Shown here piece after piece: positions 1 through 8,973 of a stretch of 64,000 nt of DNA; the stretch's first letter is position 1; each line of letters opens with the position of its first letter. A program made the translations under genes and the position numbers. The stretch lies in contig JACKCR010000006.1 in the NCBI GenBank assembly GCA_020633975.1, positions 298,300 to 362,299 of the forward strand, read 5' to 3'. The notes under the pieces were generated by a model. It worked only from the letters and a program-made list of their open reading frames with translations, did no database searches and was not told where the DNA came from. This stretch comes from Candidatus Eiseniibacteriota bacterium (GTDB taxonomy: Bacteria > Eisenbacteria > RBG-16-71-46 > CAIMUX01).

Positions 1-615
1 TCCGGCGACGGGAATACCGCTCTCCTTGCGCACCTCGTCGACTCCGGAATCCCGGTGTCTGTCCCGGACCTCCATGGAATCACACCGCTCCATACGGCGG
101 CCTCCAACGACTGCGTCCCGTGCGTGGCCCGTCTTCTCGAACTGGGAGCCAACGTCGACGCACGCAGACACGATGGCCAAACGCCCCTGTTCCACGCGGG
201 ACCGGATGCCCAGCTGGCGCTGATTGCGGCGGGTGCGGAGGTCGCGGCCCGGGATCGGTCGGGTGCCATCCCACTTCACGTGAACCGTCGCCCGACCGAA
301 CCCTTGCTGGAACCGGGCGTCAATGTGACGGATGCGGCCGGGATGACGGCTCTCCACCGTGCGGCGCTCGAAGGCGACGCCGATCGGATCGAGTGGCTGC
401 TCGCACACGGGGCAGATCCGCGAATCCGAACCTCTGCCCCCTACGACTTCCGGGAAGGCGTCCTCGCACCGGAGTTCGATCCCGTCCTCCGGATCGACGC
501 AGGCAAGACTGCGTATGACATCGCGAAGTGGCAACACAACCGGAACAAGTGGAGCACGGGGCGGTTCTCACGAGCCAAGGACCTGCTCGAGGAGAGCCGG
601 CGCAAGCGTAGGTAG
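1..615 (+). CDS. Ankyrin-repeat protein, 5' end missing
   Basis: The reading frame is open from the first base of the window, so the start lies upstream; the GTG at 55 is internal. About 204 residues are visible. Ankyrin units are recognisable by TPLH, a hydrophobic helix and G-A-x-V/D turns: one near residues 22-50 (GITPLHTAA, LLELGANVD), a degenerate one, and one near residues 114-140 (GMTALHRAA, WLLAHGADP). The C-terminus is basic (SRRKRR) and has no membrane segment. Ankyrin repeats mediate protein-protein contacts; the partner is unknown. A 229-bp gap separates it from the next gene on the same strand and holds nothing I recognise. Confidence 0.8.
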   Translation, partial: SGDGNTALLAHLVDSGIPVSVPDLHGITPLHTAASNDCVPCVARLLELGANVDARRHDGQTPLFHAGPDAQLALIAAGAEVAARDRSGAIPLHVNRRPTEPLLEPGVNVTDAAGMTALHRAALEGDADRIEWLLAHGADPRIRTSAPYDFREGVLAPEFDPVLRIDAGKTAYDIAKWQHNRNKWSTGRFSRAKDLLEESRRKRR

Positions 616-844
616 GTCGTCCTCGTCCGAAGGAGAACGGCCGAGCCCCCAACCCCAATCGCTACCGCGGCGGCCAAGCTCGTGTACGCATTTTCCGAAG
701 ACTGGCCTTCCTCAGCGGCCGCTTCGTTGCCCCTCGGTCGGGAGCGGAGTATCTTCTCCCGGATCCAATCGCTTGGCCTTTCGAGGATTCTCACGCCTCG
801 GAGCCGGGCGCACTCCCGAACCGGTCGTCTCGAGGGTTCAGGAC

Positions 845-1327
845 ATGCCGAAACCAGAGTGCACGGTTCCCGATCCCGAACGTCGTCGCTTCCTCAGGAT
901 CTCCGCTCTCCTCGGCGGAACGGTGCTGCTTCCTACGTTCGGTTGCGGCACGAAGGAAGACGCGAGGCCGGGAGTCGACATCGACGTCTCGAATCTCGCG
1001 CTCGGCGAGAGGATGGTCGTCGAGCACGAGACGCTCCCGATCGAGATCGTGCGAACCTCCTCTGGATATGTTGCGCGGTCGCTACTCTGCACTCATCAAG
1101 GCTGCGTGGTCGAGTGGCAGGCCGACGAGTCGCACTATCTCTGCCCCTGCCATGAGGCCCGCTTCGATGCGGAAGGGCGGCCCGTGTTCGGCCCCGCCCA
1201 GCGACCGCTCCACGAATACGAAACCGAGGAGCGTGGCGCCGCCCTGCGCGTGTTCACGGACGACCCGGCTACCGACGCCAACGCCTCGAACGGACACTCT
1301 CCTGGTGAAGGCACGAGCCGCGGATGA
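845..1327 (+). CDS. Rieske [2Fe-2S] protein with Tat-type leader
   Basis: 160 residues from the ATG at 845. A twin-arginine stretch (RRRFLR, residues 13-18) precedes a hydrophobic segment ending LPTFGCG, so export by Tat is likely, possibly as a lipoprotein at the Cys. The Rieske signature is complete: CTHQGC (C82, H84, C87) and CPCH (C100 to H103) supply two Cys and two His ligands plus the structural disulfide pair. It is a single Rieske domain, as in quinol-oxidising complexes or arsenite-oxidase small subunits, but no cytochrome b or oxidase gene is adjacent. Its stop overlaps the start of the epimerase gene (ATGA), so the two are probably cotranscribed. Electron-transfer role is known for the family; the partner is unknown. 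Confidence 0.85.
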   Translation: MPKPECTVPDPERRRFLRISALLGGTVLLPTFGCGTKEDARPGVDIDVSNLALGERMVVEHETLPIEIVRTSSGYVARSLLCTHQGCVVEWQADESHYLCPCHEARFDAEGRPVFGPAQRPLHEYETEERGAALRVFTDDPATDANASNGHSPGEGTSRG

Positions 1328-2853
1328 CCCTTCCCGCTCTCATCGTCACGGGCGCCTCGGGGTTCATTGGTCGACACCTCCTCGATCGACTGAAAGAGCG
1401 CTACCGGATCTACGGGATTGCGCGGCGCTCGCAGCGCCGAAGCGGCGCCCCCATCCACCCGAACGTCACTTGGTTCCAGGTCGACATCGCCGACCGGGCG
1501 TCCCTCGAGCACGCGTTCCGCAGAATCGGTGAGGAAGGCGGCGCCGATACCGTCGTTCACCTCGCCGCTCACTACGACTTCACCGGCATCGAGGTCCCCG
1601 AGTACCAGAGAACCAACGTCGATGGACTCCGCAACGTCCTCGAGTGCTCGCGCGAGCTCGGGATCAAACATCTCATCTTCTCGAGCTCGGTTGCGGCGTG
1701 CCAGTTCCCTTCACCGGGGCGGACGGTGGATGAGACGAGCCCGCCCACGGGCGATCACATCTACGCGAAGACGAAGGCGATCGGCGAGGAGATGGTCAAG
1801 GAGTACGAGGCGCACTTCTCCTCGGTGATCGTGAGATTCGCGGCGCTCTTCTCGGACTGGTGCGAGTACCCACCGCTCTTCAAGTTCCTCGAGACCTGGC
1901 TCTCCTCGAAGTGGAACCAGCGGATTCTCGCGGGGAAGGGGCAGTCGGCCATTCCCTACCTGCACGTGCTCGACGGAATCGACTTCCTCCAGAGGCTGCT
2001 GAAGCGGCTGGACGAGACGAAGCCGGGGCAGATCGTGGTGTGCAGCGGGGACGGGTCGACGACTCACCTGGAGCTCTTCGTCGCAGCGACCCACTACCAC
2101 TTTGGGGAGTACATCAAGGCGATCTTCATGCCCCGTCCGCTCGTCAAGCCCGGTGTTCATGTGCGCTGTCTGATCGGACGGATGAGCGGGGAGATGCCGT
2201 TCGAGCGGCCCTGGATGGTCGAGTACATCGACGAGCGACTCGACATCGATGCGACCAACACCCGCGAGTGGCTGGGTTGGGAGCCCAAGGAGCGGCGCGA
2301 GATCATCCGGCGCCTTCCGTTCCTCCTCGAGAACCGGAAAGTAGAACCGGTCGAATGGATCCGCCGCAACCACGCTGCCATGAAGCAGTATCGGGTGCGT
2401 CCCAACCTCCAGATCCACTCGCTACTCGGCGCTCACGCCGAAGAGATCTCCGCCGAGTACACTCGCGCCCTGGAGGAACGAGCTCACCGTGGGGATTTGC
2501 CGAGCTACGGGCACGTCACGCACCGCGAGCACGAGTGGAACCACAAGCTGATCCTGCGCCACCTCATGAACGCCGTCCTGACTCAGGAGCGCGGAGTTTT
2601 CATCTCCTACTGCCGGGACCTGGCGGAGAGGCGGTTCGACCAAGGATACAAAGCACACGAACTCGCGAGCGCGGTGCAGGAGCTCGGTTGGGTCTGCCTC
2701 CGCATCCTGGGCGAAGACGAGGAAGGGAGAGAGCTGGTCGGACTCCTTCACGGCCAGATCATGTCGACCGTGCTGTTCGGTTGCGACGAAGTCTTCGAGA
2801 CGTTCGAGACGCTCGAGGCTTCGCGTCCGATCAGTGAGGCGGCTCCGCACTGA
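1324..2853 (+). CDS. NAD-dependent epimerase/dehydratase with C-terminal helical extension
   Basis: 509 residues. The N-terminal half is an extended short-chain dehydrogenase: nucleotide motif GASGFIG at residues 11-17, an SSS active-site strand (FSSSVAAC) and the catalytic YAKTK with Tyr147 and Lys151. Sugar-nucleotide or steroid-type substrates are typical of the family. From about residue 350 a second, mostly helical region follows (around HREHEWNHKLILRHLMN and a Glu-rich C-terminus) that is not part of the usual 300-350-residue enzyme; I do not recognise it. The start codon overlaps the stop of the Rieske gene by 4 bp. The pairing of a Rieske protein with an epimerase is unusual. The substrate cannot be read from sequence. 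Confidence 0.85.
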   Translation: MTLPALIVTGASGFIGRHLLDRLKERYRIYGIARRSQRRSGAPIHPNVTWFQVDIADRASLEHAFRRIGEEGGADTVVHLAAHYDFTGIEVPEYQRTNVDGLRNVLECSRELGIKHLIFSSSVAACQFPSPGRTVDETSPPTGDHIYAKTKAIGEEMVKEYEAHFSSVIVRFAALFSDWCEYPPLFKFLETWLSSKWNQRILAGKGQSAIPYLHVLDGIDFLQRLLKRLDETKPGQIVVCSGDGSTTHLELFVAATHYHFGEYIKAIFMPRPLVKPGVHVRCLIGRMSGEMPFERPWMVEYIDERLDIDATNTREWLGWEPKERREIIRRLPFLLENRKVEPVEWIRRNHAAMKQYRVRPNLQIHSLLGAHAEEISAEYTRALEERAHRGDLPSYGHVTHREHEWNHKLILRHLMNAVLTQERGVFISYCRDLAERRFDQGYKAHELASAVQELGWVCLRILGEDEEGRELVGLLHGQIMSTVLFGCDEVFETFETLEASRPISEAAPH

Positions 2854-2867
2854 CCGGGCCAGTCCGC

Positions 2868-3251
2868 TTACCGGCGTCTCCCCGCCTTTCGATGGAGCAT
2901 CCAAACCACGGCTCCCATCAGGCCATCTACGACCGCGCATGCCGGCACCAACCACGAGGGGTGGTCCCAGAAGGGGACGGATGCGAGGAAGATCGTCGCC
3001 GCTGTCTTCGCGGAGACGAGGAGGAAGACTCCACCGTAGCGTGAGTGCTCGGCGAGGTACCCGGTGGCGACGACGAGGTGGAGAATGCCGGCCTGCCGGG
3101 TGAAGAAGAGGGTGCTCGTAGGTTCCCAGCCCGAGAACTCGATGCTCCATGCGGGGAAGAGGAGCAGCACGAGTCCGATGACGTAGCTGTGGAGTGCGAC
3201 GAGCACGACAGCGAGGCGTTCGAGTCGTCTCCACTGCTCCCGTCCGGTCAT
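2868..3251 (-). CDS. Small four-helix membrane protein at the end of the hydrogenase operon
   Basis: 127 residues from the ATG at 3251; the frame is open further upstream but only this start gives a typical membrane protein N-terminus. Four hydrophobic segments are visible, roughly residues 12-32 (LAVVLVALHSYVIGL), 47-65, 71-92 and 97-118, with a basic tail (HRKAGRRR). No cofactor motif is seen. It starts 55 bp after the maturation protease stop on the same strand, so it is probably the last gene of the hyb operon and converges on the epimerase gene. Function unknown; a hydrogenase-linked membrane accessory is possible but only inferred from position. Confidence 0.65.
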   Translation of the reverse strand: MTGREQWRRLERLAVVLVALHSYVIGLVLLLFPAWSIEFSGWEPTSTLFFTRQAGILHLVVATGYLAEHSRYGGVFLLVSAKTAATIFLASVPFWDHPSWLVPACAVVDGLMGAVVWMLHRKAGRRR

Positions 3252-3306
3252 GTCTCTCTCACTTGGGCACGTGCATTGCTCGACGTGCTCGGCCCTTCCC
3301 GCCCGA

Positions 3307-3834
3307 TCACGCTTCGCGCTCCCACCACGGGCTCGGCTCGCGTGCGTCCGTTCTTCGCGCGATGTGGTATCCAAGCGTCTCGAGCTCATCCACGACATGC
3401 TGGATCATGAGCGGAATGGAAGCGCGCACCGGCCCACTGAGGCCGATCGTGGAGTCGGTTCGTTCCGGGATCACTCCCACGAGGAGCACGTCGGCTGGCC
3501 CTTTGCCGGCGAACTCGAGCGAAAGGAGCGTCTCCTTGACTCCAGGGTCGTGAGGACCGATGCGCGCGCTCGGTGCGTGAGCAAGGATCTGGTCCTTGCG
3601 ATAGAGACGGATCTCTCCGGCCGGTCCGTCCGATCGGACCGTGTCGAGGAGGATGATCCTCTCTCGTCCGGCGATGTGCGGCAGGATGTCGAGCCCGGGC
3701 GTGCCCAAGTCCTCGATTGCGACAGTGTCGGGAAGGTCGAATTGGGAGCAGAGGTACTCGATCGCGTATGGGCCCGCGGCATCGTCACCCATGAGGACGT
3801 TCCCGAGGCCCAAGATCGCGACGTTTCCTTCCAC
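3307..3834 (-). CDS. hybD: [NiFe]-hydrogenase maturation endopeptidase (HybD/HyaD family)
   Basis: 175 residues from a GTG at 3834 placed 11 nt after the large-subunit stop, with GAGGCGG as a plausible ribosome site; the frame is open upstream but that part has no family resemblance. The N-terminal signature GLGNVLMGDDAAGP carries the acidic metal-binding residue, and GPHDPG supplies the conserved His. Family members bind the nickel of the precursor large subunit and cut off its C-terminal extension after the last ligand His. A matching extension is present on the adjacent large subunit. Cytoplasmic. Part of the leftward structural operon. Confidence 0.88.
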   Translation of the reverse strand: MEGNVAILGLGNVLMGDDAAGPYAIEYLCSQFDLPDTVAIEDLGTPGLDILPHIAGRERIILLDTVRSDGPAGEIRLYRKDQILAHAPSARIGPHDPGVKETLLSLEFAGKGPADVLLVGVIPERTDSTIGLSGPVRASIPLMIQHVVDELETLGYHIARRTDAREPSPWWEREA

Positions 3835-3845
3835 TCCCGTCCGCC

Positions 3846-5543
3846 TCAGAGCGCCTTGACCCGGGCGATCTCGTTTCCTTCGACGTCGAGCGTGTGGACC
3901 GCACAGGCGATACACGGGTCGAAGGAGTGGATCGTCCGAAGCACTTCGAGTGGCCTCTCCGGATCCGCGATCGGGTTGCCGACGAGGGAAGCCTCGTACG
4001 GGCCCGGGCGGTTCTGCTCGTCGCGCGGTCCGGCGTTCCAGGTCGACGGAACCACCGCCTGGTAGTTCGCAATCTTCCCGTCCCGGATCACGACGAAGTG
4101 AGAGAGCGTTCCGCGCGGCGCTTCGTGGAACCCGAAGCCGACCTGCTCTCCCTGGAAGACCGGCGGTTCGAAGATCGCCGTGTCACCCGACGCGATGTTC
4201 TCGACGAGGAGCTGCCAGTGCTTCTGGGCCATCTCGCAGATCACCGCCGTCCGGACCGCACGCGCCAGGTGCCGGCCGAGGGTCGAGTGGAGCATGGCGG
4301 GCGTCAGCTTCGTCTTGGCAACGGCACCGGCCGTGTCGAGTGCGAAGTTGAGCCAGCGCTGCGTGGGCTCGTGACCGGTCGCGGCACCGACCAGCACCTG
4401 GGCCAGCGGACCGACCTGCATCGGCTTGTCGCCGAAGCGCGGGGCCTTGATCCAGGAGTAGGCGCCGTCGTCCTCGAAGCCAGTGTACTTCGGAACGGTG
4501 TCTTCCTCGTAGGGATGACGTGTCCAGTCGCCGTCGTACCAGGCGTGGGCGATCGACTCGGTCACGTTCTCGCTGAAGTACGGATCCGTGAACGACGTGA
4601 TCGGCTTCGCGGTCGCGAGATCGCCGTTCATGATCGTCCCGCCGGGGAGGTCGAACTTCGTACCGGCGCTGTCGAGCGGAAGATCCGGTACTGCGAGGTA
4701 GTTCGTCACACCCGAGCCGTAGCCGAGCCAGTCCGCGTAGAGCGCGCCGATGGCGCATACGTCCGGCAGGTAGACCTGCTGGATGAACGCGACCATCTCG
4801 TCGAGGAGCGACTTGATCGTGTAGAGCTTCGTCATGTTGAGCGTCGACTCGTTGTCGAGGTTGATCGCATTGGCGACGCCACCCACGGCGAGGTTCTGGA
4901 TGTTTGGAGTCTTCGATCCCAGGATCGTCACGACCTGGTTGGCTTTCCTCTGATAGTCGAGTGCCTGGAGATAGTGCGACACCGCGAGTAGGTTCACCTC
5001 GGGTGGCAGCTTCATCGCAGGATGGCCCCAATAGCCGTTCGCGAAGGGACCGAGCTGTCCCGCCTCGACGAAACCGGCCAGCCTCGCCTTCACCGCCGTC
5101 ATCTCCTTGACGCTGTTCATCGGCCAATCCGAGAGCGACTGCGCCAGGTTGGCTGTCGCGGCCGGATCGGCCTGAAGGGCCGAGACCACGTCCACCCAAT
5201 CGAGGGCGGAGAGGTGGTAGAAGTGCACGATGTGATCGTGCATCGCGTGTGCGGCGAGGATGATGTTCCGGATGTACTGGGCGTTGAGCGGAACTTGGAT
5301 CCCGACCGCGTTCTCCACCGCGCGGACGGAAGCGATCGCGTGCACCGTGGTGCAGACGCCGCAGAACCGCTGCGTGAAGAGCCACGCTTCGCGCGGATCC
5401 CGGCCTTGGAGGATGACTTCGATTCCGCGCCACATCTGTCCGGACGACCACGCCTTCTTTACGCGGCCACCATCGACCTCACAATCGATCCGGAGATGCC
5501 CTTCGATCCGGGTGACGGGATCGACCACGATTCTCTGACTCAT
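3846..5543 (-). CDS. hybC: [NiFe]-hydrogenase large (catalytic) subunit, group 1 type
   Basis: 565 residues. The N-terminal nickel motif RFCGVC (C61, C64) and the C-terminal DPCIACAVH (C544, C547, H550) provide the four Cys that hold the Ni-Fe centre. Fifteen residues follow the last His (TLDVEGNEIARVKAL) and form the extension removed by the protease encoded next door. TRIEGHL near the N-terminus is also characteristic. The enzyme splits H2 into protons and electrons; with the Tat-bearing small subunit it should face the periplasm. The start follows the hybB stop with 1 bp between them and lies in a tight operon order O-A-B-C-D like Escherichia coli hydrogenase 2. Confidence 0.96.
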   Translation of the reverse strand: MSQRIVVDPVTRIEGHLRIDCEVDGGRVKKAWSSGQMWRGIEVILQGRDPREAWLFTQRFCGVCTTVHAIASVRAVENAVGIQVPLNAQYIRNIILAAHAMHDHIVHFYHLSALDWVDVVSALQADPAATANLAQSLSDWPMNSVKEMTAVKARLAGFVEAGQLGPFANGYWGHPAMKLPPEVNLLAVSHYLQALDYQRKANQVVTILGSKTPNIQNLAVGGVANAINLDNESTLNMTKLYTIKSLLDEMVAFIQQVYLPDVCAIGALYADWLGYGSGVTNYLAVPDLPLDSAGTKFDLPGGTIMNGDLATAKPITSFTDPYFSENVTESIAHAWYDGDWTRHPYEEDTVPKYTGFEDDGAYSWIKAPRFGDKPMQVGPLAQVLVGAATGHEPTQRWLNFALDTAGAVAKTKLTPAMLHSTLGRHLARAVRTAVICEMAQKHWQLLVENIASGDTAIFEPPVFQGEQVGFGFHEAPRGTLSHFVVIRDGKIANYQAVVPSTWNAGPRDEQNRPGPYEASLVGNPIADPERPLEVLRTIHSFDPCIACAVHTLDVEGNEIARVKAL

Positions 5544-5544
5544 G

Positions 5545-6735
5545 CTACTTCCTCCGCGTTGCGGTCAGAGGCTTTGGAGCCCCGCCAAGGATCGGGAAAC
5601 GCCGGACCAGGACGATGTAGAGCAGGATCTCCGCTGCGACCAATCCGATCGTGATGAACATCTCCGGGATGGAAGGGAAGTAGGACCATCCCTTTCCCGG
5701 GTTGAAGGCGACCAGGTAGGCGTCGAAGCGGTAGAGGCTCCCAGCCAGAATGATGGCGAGAGCCGCGCGGAACATTCCGCCGATCCGGGTCTTTCCACGT
5801 CCCGCGAGGAGATAGAAAGCGGGGGCGAGGAAGAGCACCATCTCGAGGAGGAACATCCACGAGTAGAGGTCGAACTGGAACACCAGCCCGAGCTTTCCGT
5901 GGATGACGATGTCGACGATGCGAAGCACGACGTAAGCCAGGAGGACGTACGCGATCACTCCACCGAGGGAGGCGAGCATCTTGTCTTCCTTGGCCCGGCC
6001 GAAGCCGCGGCTCGCGAGCGTCGACTCCATGACTACGACCGCGTACCCCATGGCGATGCAGGAAAGGAGGAAGAGAAGCGGCAACCACGCCGTGTGCCAG
6101 AGCGGATGGAGCCGCGGTCCCGCCAGCATGATCACCGTTCCGAGCGATGACTGGTGCATCGTCGGAAGAAGGATCCCAAGAGCGATGATCCAGAGCAGCG
6201 CCTTGTCCAGAGCACCCGAGACGTTGCGCGCCGCGTTCCCGAGACTCGTGTCCTGCGTCTTCCACTTCTCGATGAAAGCCGGCGACATCTCGATCCAGAG
6301 GACGACGACGTACGCCATGACGCAGAGCGCCACCTCGAGGAGTGCCGAAGCATGGTTCCACTTGTCGACCGAGAGCGGAATCCGCCAGATGAACCAAGGA
6401 CGACCGACGTCGACGACGATCGCGAGTGCTGCGATCGAGTACCCGAGCGCACTCGTCAGAATGGCGGGACGAACGAGCGGGTGGTACTTCCCGCGGTTCA
6501 TCACGTAGACGAGGAGTGCCATCGCGTACCCACCGCACGCGAGCGCGGTGCCGGTGACGACGTCGAATGCGATCCAGATCCCCCAGGGATACCCGTCACT
6601 GAGGCCCGTGGAAGGACCGAGTCCGACCGCGAACCGCCAGATCATGAGGACGATGCCGAGAAGAGTGAGGCCAAAGAGGACCTTGCCGGGTCCGTTGAGA
6701 GCCTTTCCTCCGACGGGGACGGCGATTTCACTCAT
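5545..6735 (-). CDS. hybB: HybB-type integral membrane subunit (NrfD/PsrC family)
   Basis: 396 residues with about ten hydrophobic segments, the first two near residues 18-38 (VLFGLTLLGIVLMIWRFAVG) and 50-75. NrfD/PsrC-family proteins take electrons from a ferredoxin-like partner and pass them to the quinone pool; E. coli HybB does this for hydrogenase 2 and can contribute to proton movement. The start overlaps the end of the ferredoxin subunit gene by 8 bp, and the stop is followed almost at once by the large subunit. Typical family length. Confidence 0.92.
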   Translation of the reverse strand: MSEIAVPVGGKALNGPGKVLFGLTLLGIVLMIWRFAVGLGPSTGLSDGYPWGIWIAFDVVTGTALACGGYAMALLVYVMNRGKYHPLVRPAILTSALGYSIAALAIVVDVGRPWFIWRIPLSVDKWNHASALLEVALCVMAYVVVLWIEMSPAFIEKWKTQDTSLGNAARNVSGALDKALLWIIALGILLPTMHQSSLGTVIMLAGPRLHPLWHTAWLPLLFLLSCIAMGYAVVVMESTLASRGFGRAKEDKMLASLGGVIAYVLLAYVVLRIVDIVIHGKLGLVFQFDLYSWMFLLEMVLFLAPAFYLLAGRGKTRIGGMFRAALAIILAGSLYRFDAYLVAFNPGKGWSYFPSIPEMFITIGLVAAEILLYIVLVRRFPILGGAPKPLTATRRK

Positions 6736-7612
6736 GGTCCGCCCCCTTCCCGCTCCGACGATTCCGTAGCATCACTGCCCCGAGAGCCGCGTAGAGCGCC
6801 GCGGGTGCGACGAATCCCTTGTAGATCCCGTGCTGGATCTCGCGGTTGAGAGCGGGCACCGATTCCGCGCCGAGTTCCGGAAGGCCTAGCTTGTCGAACG
6901 GAACATGCGAGATGTAGAGCACCTGGGTTCCGCCGCCGTCTTCTTCGCCGTAGACCTTGTCGACGTAACGACCCGGATTCTCCGCGATCCGGCGCTTCGC
7001 TTCGGCCAGAAGCTCGTCGCGCTTTCCGTAGATCACGGCCTGGCGAGGACAGACCTCGCAGCACGCAGGGATCTTGCCTTCGGCCAGCCGGTGGTTGCAG
7101 AGCTCGCACTTCACGATCTTGGGAGCCGCGCTCGCCCACTGGAACTTCGGTATGTTGTAAGGACAGGCGACCTGGCAGTAGCGGCAACCGATGCACCGGT
7201 TGCTGTCCCAAGTGACGATTCCGTACTCGCGCTTCTGAAGCGCTCCGATCATGCAAGCACCCACACAGGCGGGATCGACGCAGTGCATGCACTGCTGCTT
7301 CATGTAGGAGACGCGATCGCCTTCCTTGTAGAGCTTGATGATGTTCTTGGTTTGATCGTTGAGCGAGAGGGGGGCGTCGTGGAGGTCGTCGGTGCGGGTG
7401 TCCGGCTCGAGGTCGTTGGCCTTGTGGCAGGCGACGACGCAGGTCTTGCAGCCGATGCAGAGGGTCGTATCGTAGAGCATTCCCACCGCGTCGGGCGGAG
7501 CCTCGCGCCGCTCCCCGGCCTTGGCCTCGCCTGTCACTCCCGCCGCCGCGGCTCCGGCCATTGCGGTGCCGGCGGCTGCGATCGACTTGAGGAAGGACCG
7601 TCTGTCTGCCAT
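6728..7612 (-). CDS. hybA: HybA-type periplasmic four-cluster ferredoxin subunit
   Basis: 294 residues. A Tat signal is clear: DRRSFLKS followed by a long Ala-rich hydrophobic stretch. Cys motifs for four [4Fe-4S] clusters occur in the order expected of the DMSO-reductase/HybA ferredoxin family: CIGCKTCVVAC, CMHCVDPACVGAC, CIGCRYCQVAC and the CELC/ACCEVC pair. A C-terminal hydrophobic helix (GFVAPAALYAALGAVML) can anchor it, as in E. coli HybA. It carries electrons from the small subunit to HybB. It starts a few bases after the small-subunit stop and overlaps hybB, so all are cotranscribed. Confidence 0.95.
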   Translation of the reverse strand: MADRRSFLKSIAAAGTAMAGAAAAGVTGEAKAGERREAPPDAVGMLYDTTLCIGCKTCVVACHKANDLEPDTRTDDLHDAPLSLNDQTKNIIKLYKEGDRVSYMKQQCMHCVDPACVGACMIGALQKREYGIVTWDSNRCIGCRYCQVACPYNIPKFQWASAAPKIVKCELCNHRLAEGKIPACCEVCPRQAVIYGKRDELLAEAKRRIAENPGRYVDKVYGEEDGGGTQVLYISHVPFDKLGLPELGAESVPALNREIQHGIYKGFVAPAALYAALGAVMLRNRRSGKGADHE

Positions 7613-7615
7613 GGC

Positions 7616-8713
7616 CTATGCCTCCTTCTCGGGCGTCGACTCGGCGTCGAGCTTGCGGGAAGCCATGTAGCCGGCCCCGACGAGCGCGCCGCCGATGAGA
7701 CCACCTACGCCGGTGACGACCGGACTCACGCCGCCATGGTCGGCTGCGATCGGCGGATAGGTGTCAGGTGGAGTCGGGCGTTCGATCTGCGCGGTCGAAT
7801 GGATCGGGGCGCGGAAGGCGAGAGACTGCTCGGTACAGCCGACGCAGGGGTGTCCGATGCCGATCGGCCACGCGCCGGGCACTTCGCCGAAATGCTGGAT
7901 CGAGCAGTTCGCGTGTGTCTGCGGTCCCTTGCAACCAAGACGGTAGAGGCAGTAGCCCTGCCGATGCCCCTCGTCGCCGAACTGGAGCGCGAAGCGTCCT
8001 GCATCGAAGTGCGGACGACGCGGGCAGTCCTCGTGGATGACCCGACCGTAGGCGAACTTCGGCCGTCCCTTCTCGTCGAGCGCGGGAAGCGTTCCCATCG
8101 TCACGAACTGGAGGACGGTTCCGAGAAGGTTGTACGGATTCGCAGGGCAGCCTGGAAGCGTCACCACCGTCTTGCCTTCGAGGATCATCGGGGCGCCGGT
8201 CGCGCCGGTCGGGTTCGGGTCCGCGGCGGGAATGCCGCCGAAGCTTGCACACGACCCGATCGCGATGATTGCCCCTGCGCTCGCCGCGACGTCATTCAGG
8301 ATGTCGACGGCGGTGCGGCCACCGACCTGACAGTAGATCCCGTTGTCCTTCGTGGGAATCGCACCCTCGACGATGCATACGTACTTGCCCTTATTCGCCT
8401 CCATCGCCTCATGGAGAGACGCCTCGGCTTGGTGTCCGGCCGCTGCGGATAGGGTCTCGTGGTAGTCGAGCGAGATGAGGTCGAGGATCAGAGTGGCGAT
8501 GTCCGGATGTGCCGAGCGCAGGAGCGACTCGGTACATCCGGTGCATTCCTGGAAGTGGAGCCATATCACCGAGGGTTTCAGCCCCTTGGATGCCGCCTCG
8601 GCCATGCGCAGTGCAGCGGACGAAGAAAGGCCAACGGACGCTGCGGCCATGGAAATGATTCGGATGAAGTCACGGCGGGATACGGGTGCGCCGAGGTCGG
8701 GATCAAGGGCCAT
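7616..8713 (-). CDS. hybO: [NiFe]-hydrogenase small (Fe-S) subunit with Tat signal
   Basis: 365 residues. Tat motif SRRDFIRI at residues 12-19 precedes a hydrophobic stretch, so the folded heterodimer is exported by Tat. Proximal-cluster ligands are C57 and C60 (ECTGCTES), with GSCASFGG and LPGCPANP. Distal and medial clusters are marked by a His/Cys set (GYCLYRLGC, ANCS) and HPCVGC. Position 59 is Gly where oxygen-tolerant enzymes carry an extra Cys beside the proximal cluster, so this looks like a standard, oxygen-sensitive-type enzyme. A C-terminal hydrophobic helix (VVTGVGGLIGGALVGAGYMA) can anchor it. First gene of the leftward operon; a dyad lies 34 bp upstream of its start. Confidence 0.95.
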   Translation of the reverse strand: MALDPDLGAPVSRRDFIRIISMAAASVGLSSSAALRMAEAASKGLKPSVIWLHFQECTGCTESLLRSAHPDIATLILDLISLDYHETLSAAAGHQAEASLHEAMEANKGKYVCIVEGAIPTKDNGIYCQVGGRTAVDILNDVAASAGAIIAIGSCASFGGIPAADPNPTGATGAPMILEGKTVVTLPGCPANPYNLLGTVLQFVTMGTLPALDEKGRPKFAYGRVIHEDCPRRPHFDAGRFALQFGDEGHRQGYCLYRLGCKGPQTHANCSIQHFGEVPGAWPIGIGHPCVGCTEQSLAFRAPIHSTAQIERPTPPDTYPPIAADHGGVSPVVTGVGGLIGGALVGAGYMASRKLDAESTPEKEA

Positions 8714-8746
8714 GAGAAGCCTCCCGTTCGGGACGATGGGGAATTA

Positions 8747-8764
8747 GTAGGCTGAACTGCCTAC
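8747..8764. promoter_or_regulatory. Dyad GTAGGC-N6-GCCTAC in the hybO leader
   Basis: Perfect 6-bp inverted arms separated by TGAACT, centred about 42 bp upstream of the hybO start codon. It could be an operator or a small leader hairpin for the hydrogenase operon. No regulator family is identifiable. Confidence 0.4.
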
Positions 8765-8967
8765 CAGTAGAAGGTTGAGCCAGTATGTGCCAGTTACAAC
8801 ACGCGATTCAAAGTAGAACTTCTTGGTTCACTCATGGCGCTCGCTAATCGCGATCGTGTGACCGTTCGGCCGAAGTGCCGCTGCTGCTGTACTCAACGAG
8901 CCCCCGCCTCAGAGTCCGTACGCAGAACCACCAATTGCTCGCCGTTCGTCGTCGCTCCAGTATCTGG

Positions 8968-8973
8968 TACAAT
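8968..8973 (+). promoter_or_regulatory. Candidate -10 element (TACAAT) for the hyp operon
   Basis: TACAAT matches five of six positions of the sigma-70 -10 consensus and lies 87 bp upstream of the hypA start in the divergent region. The sequence 17 bp upstream (TTCGTC) is only a weak -35, so the promoter may depend on an activator. Confidence 0.25.

Noticed and set aside
1860-2837. 325-codon ORF within the epimerase gene
   Set aside because: Same-strand shadow frame, Arg/Pro-rich, with no domain; the epimerase frame has all expected motifs.
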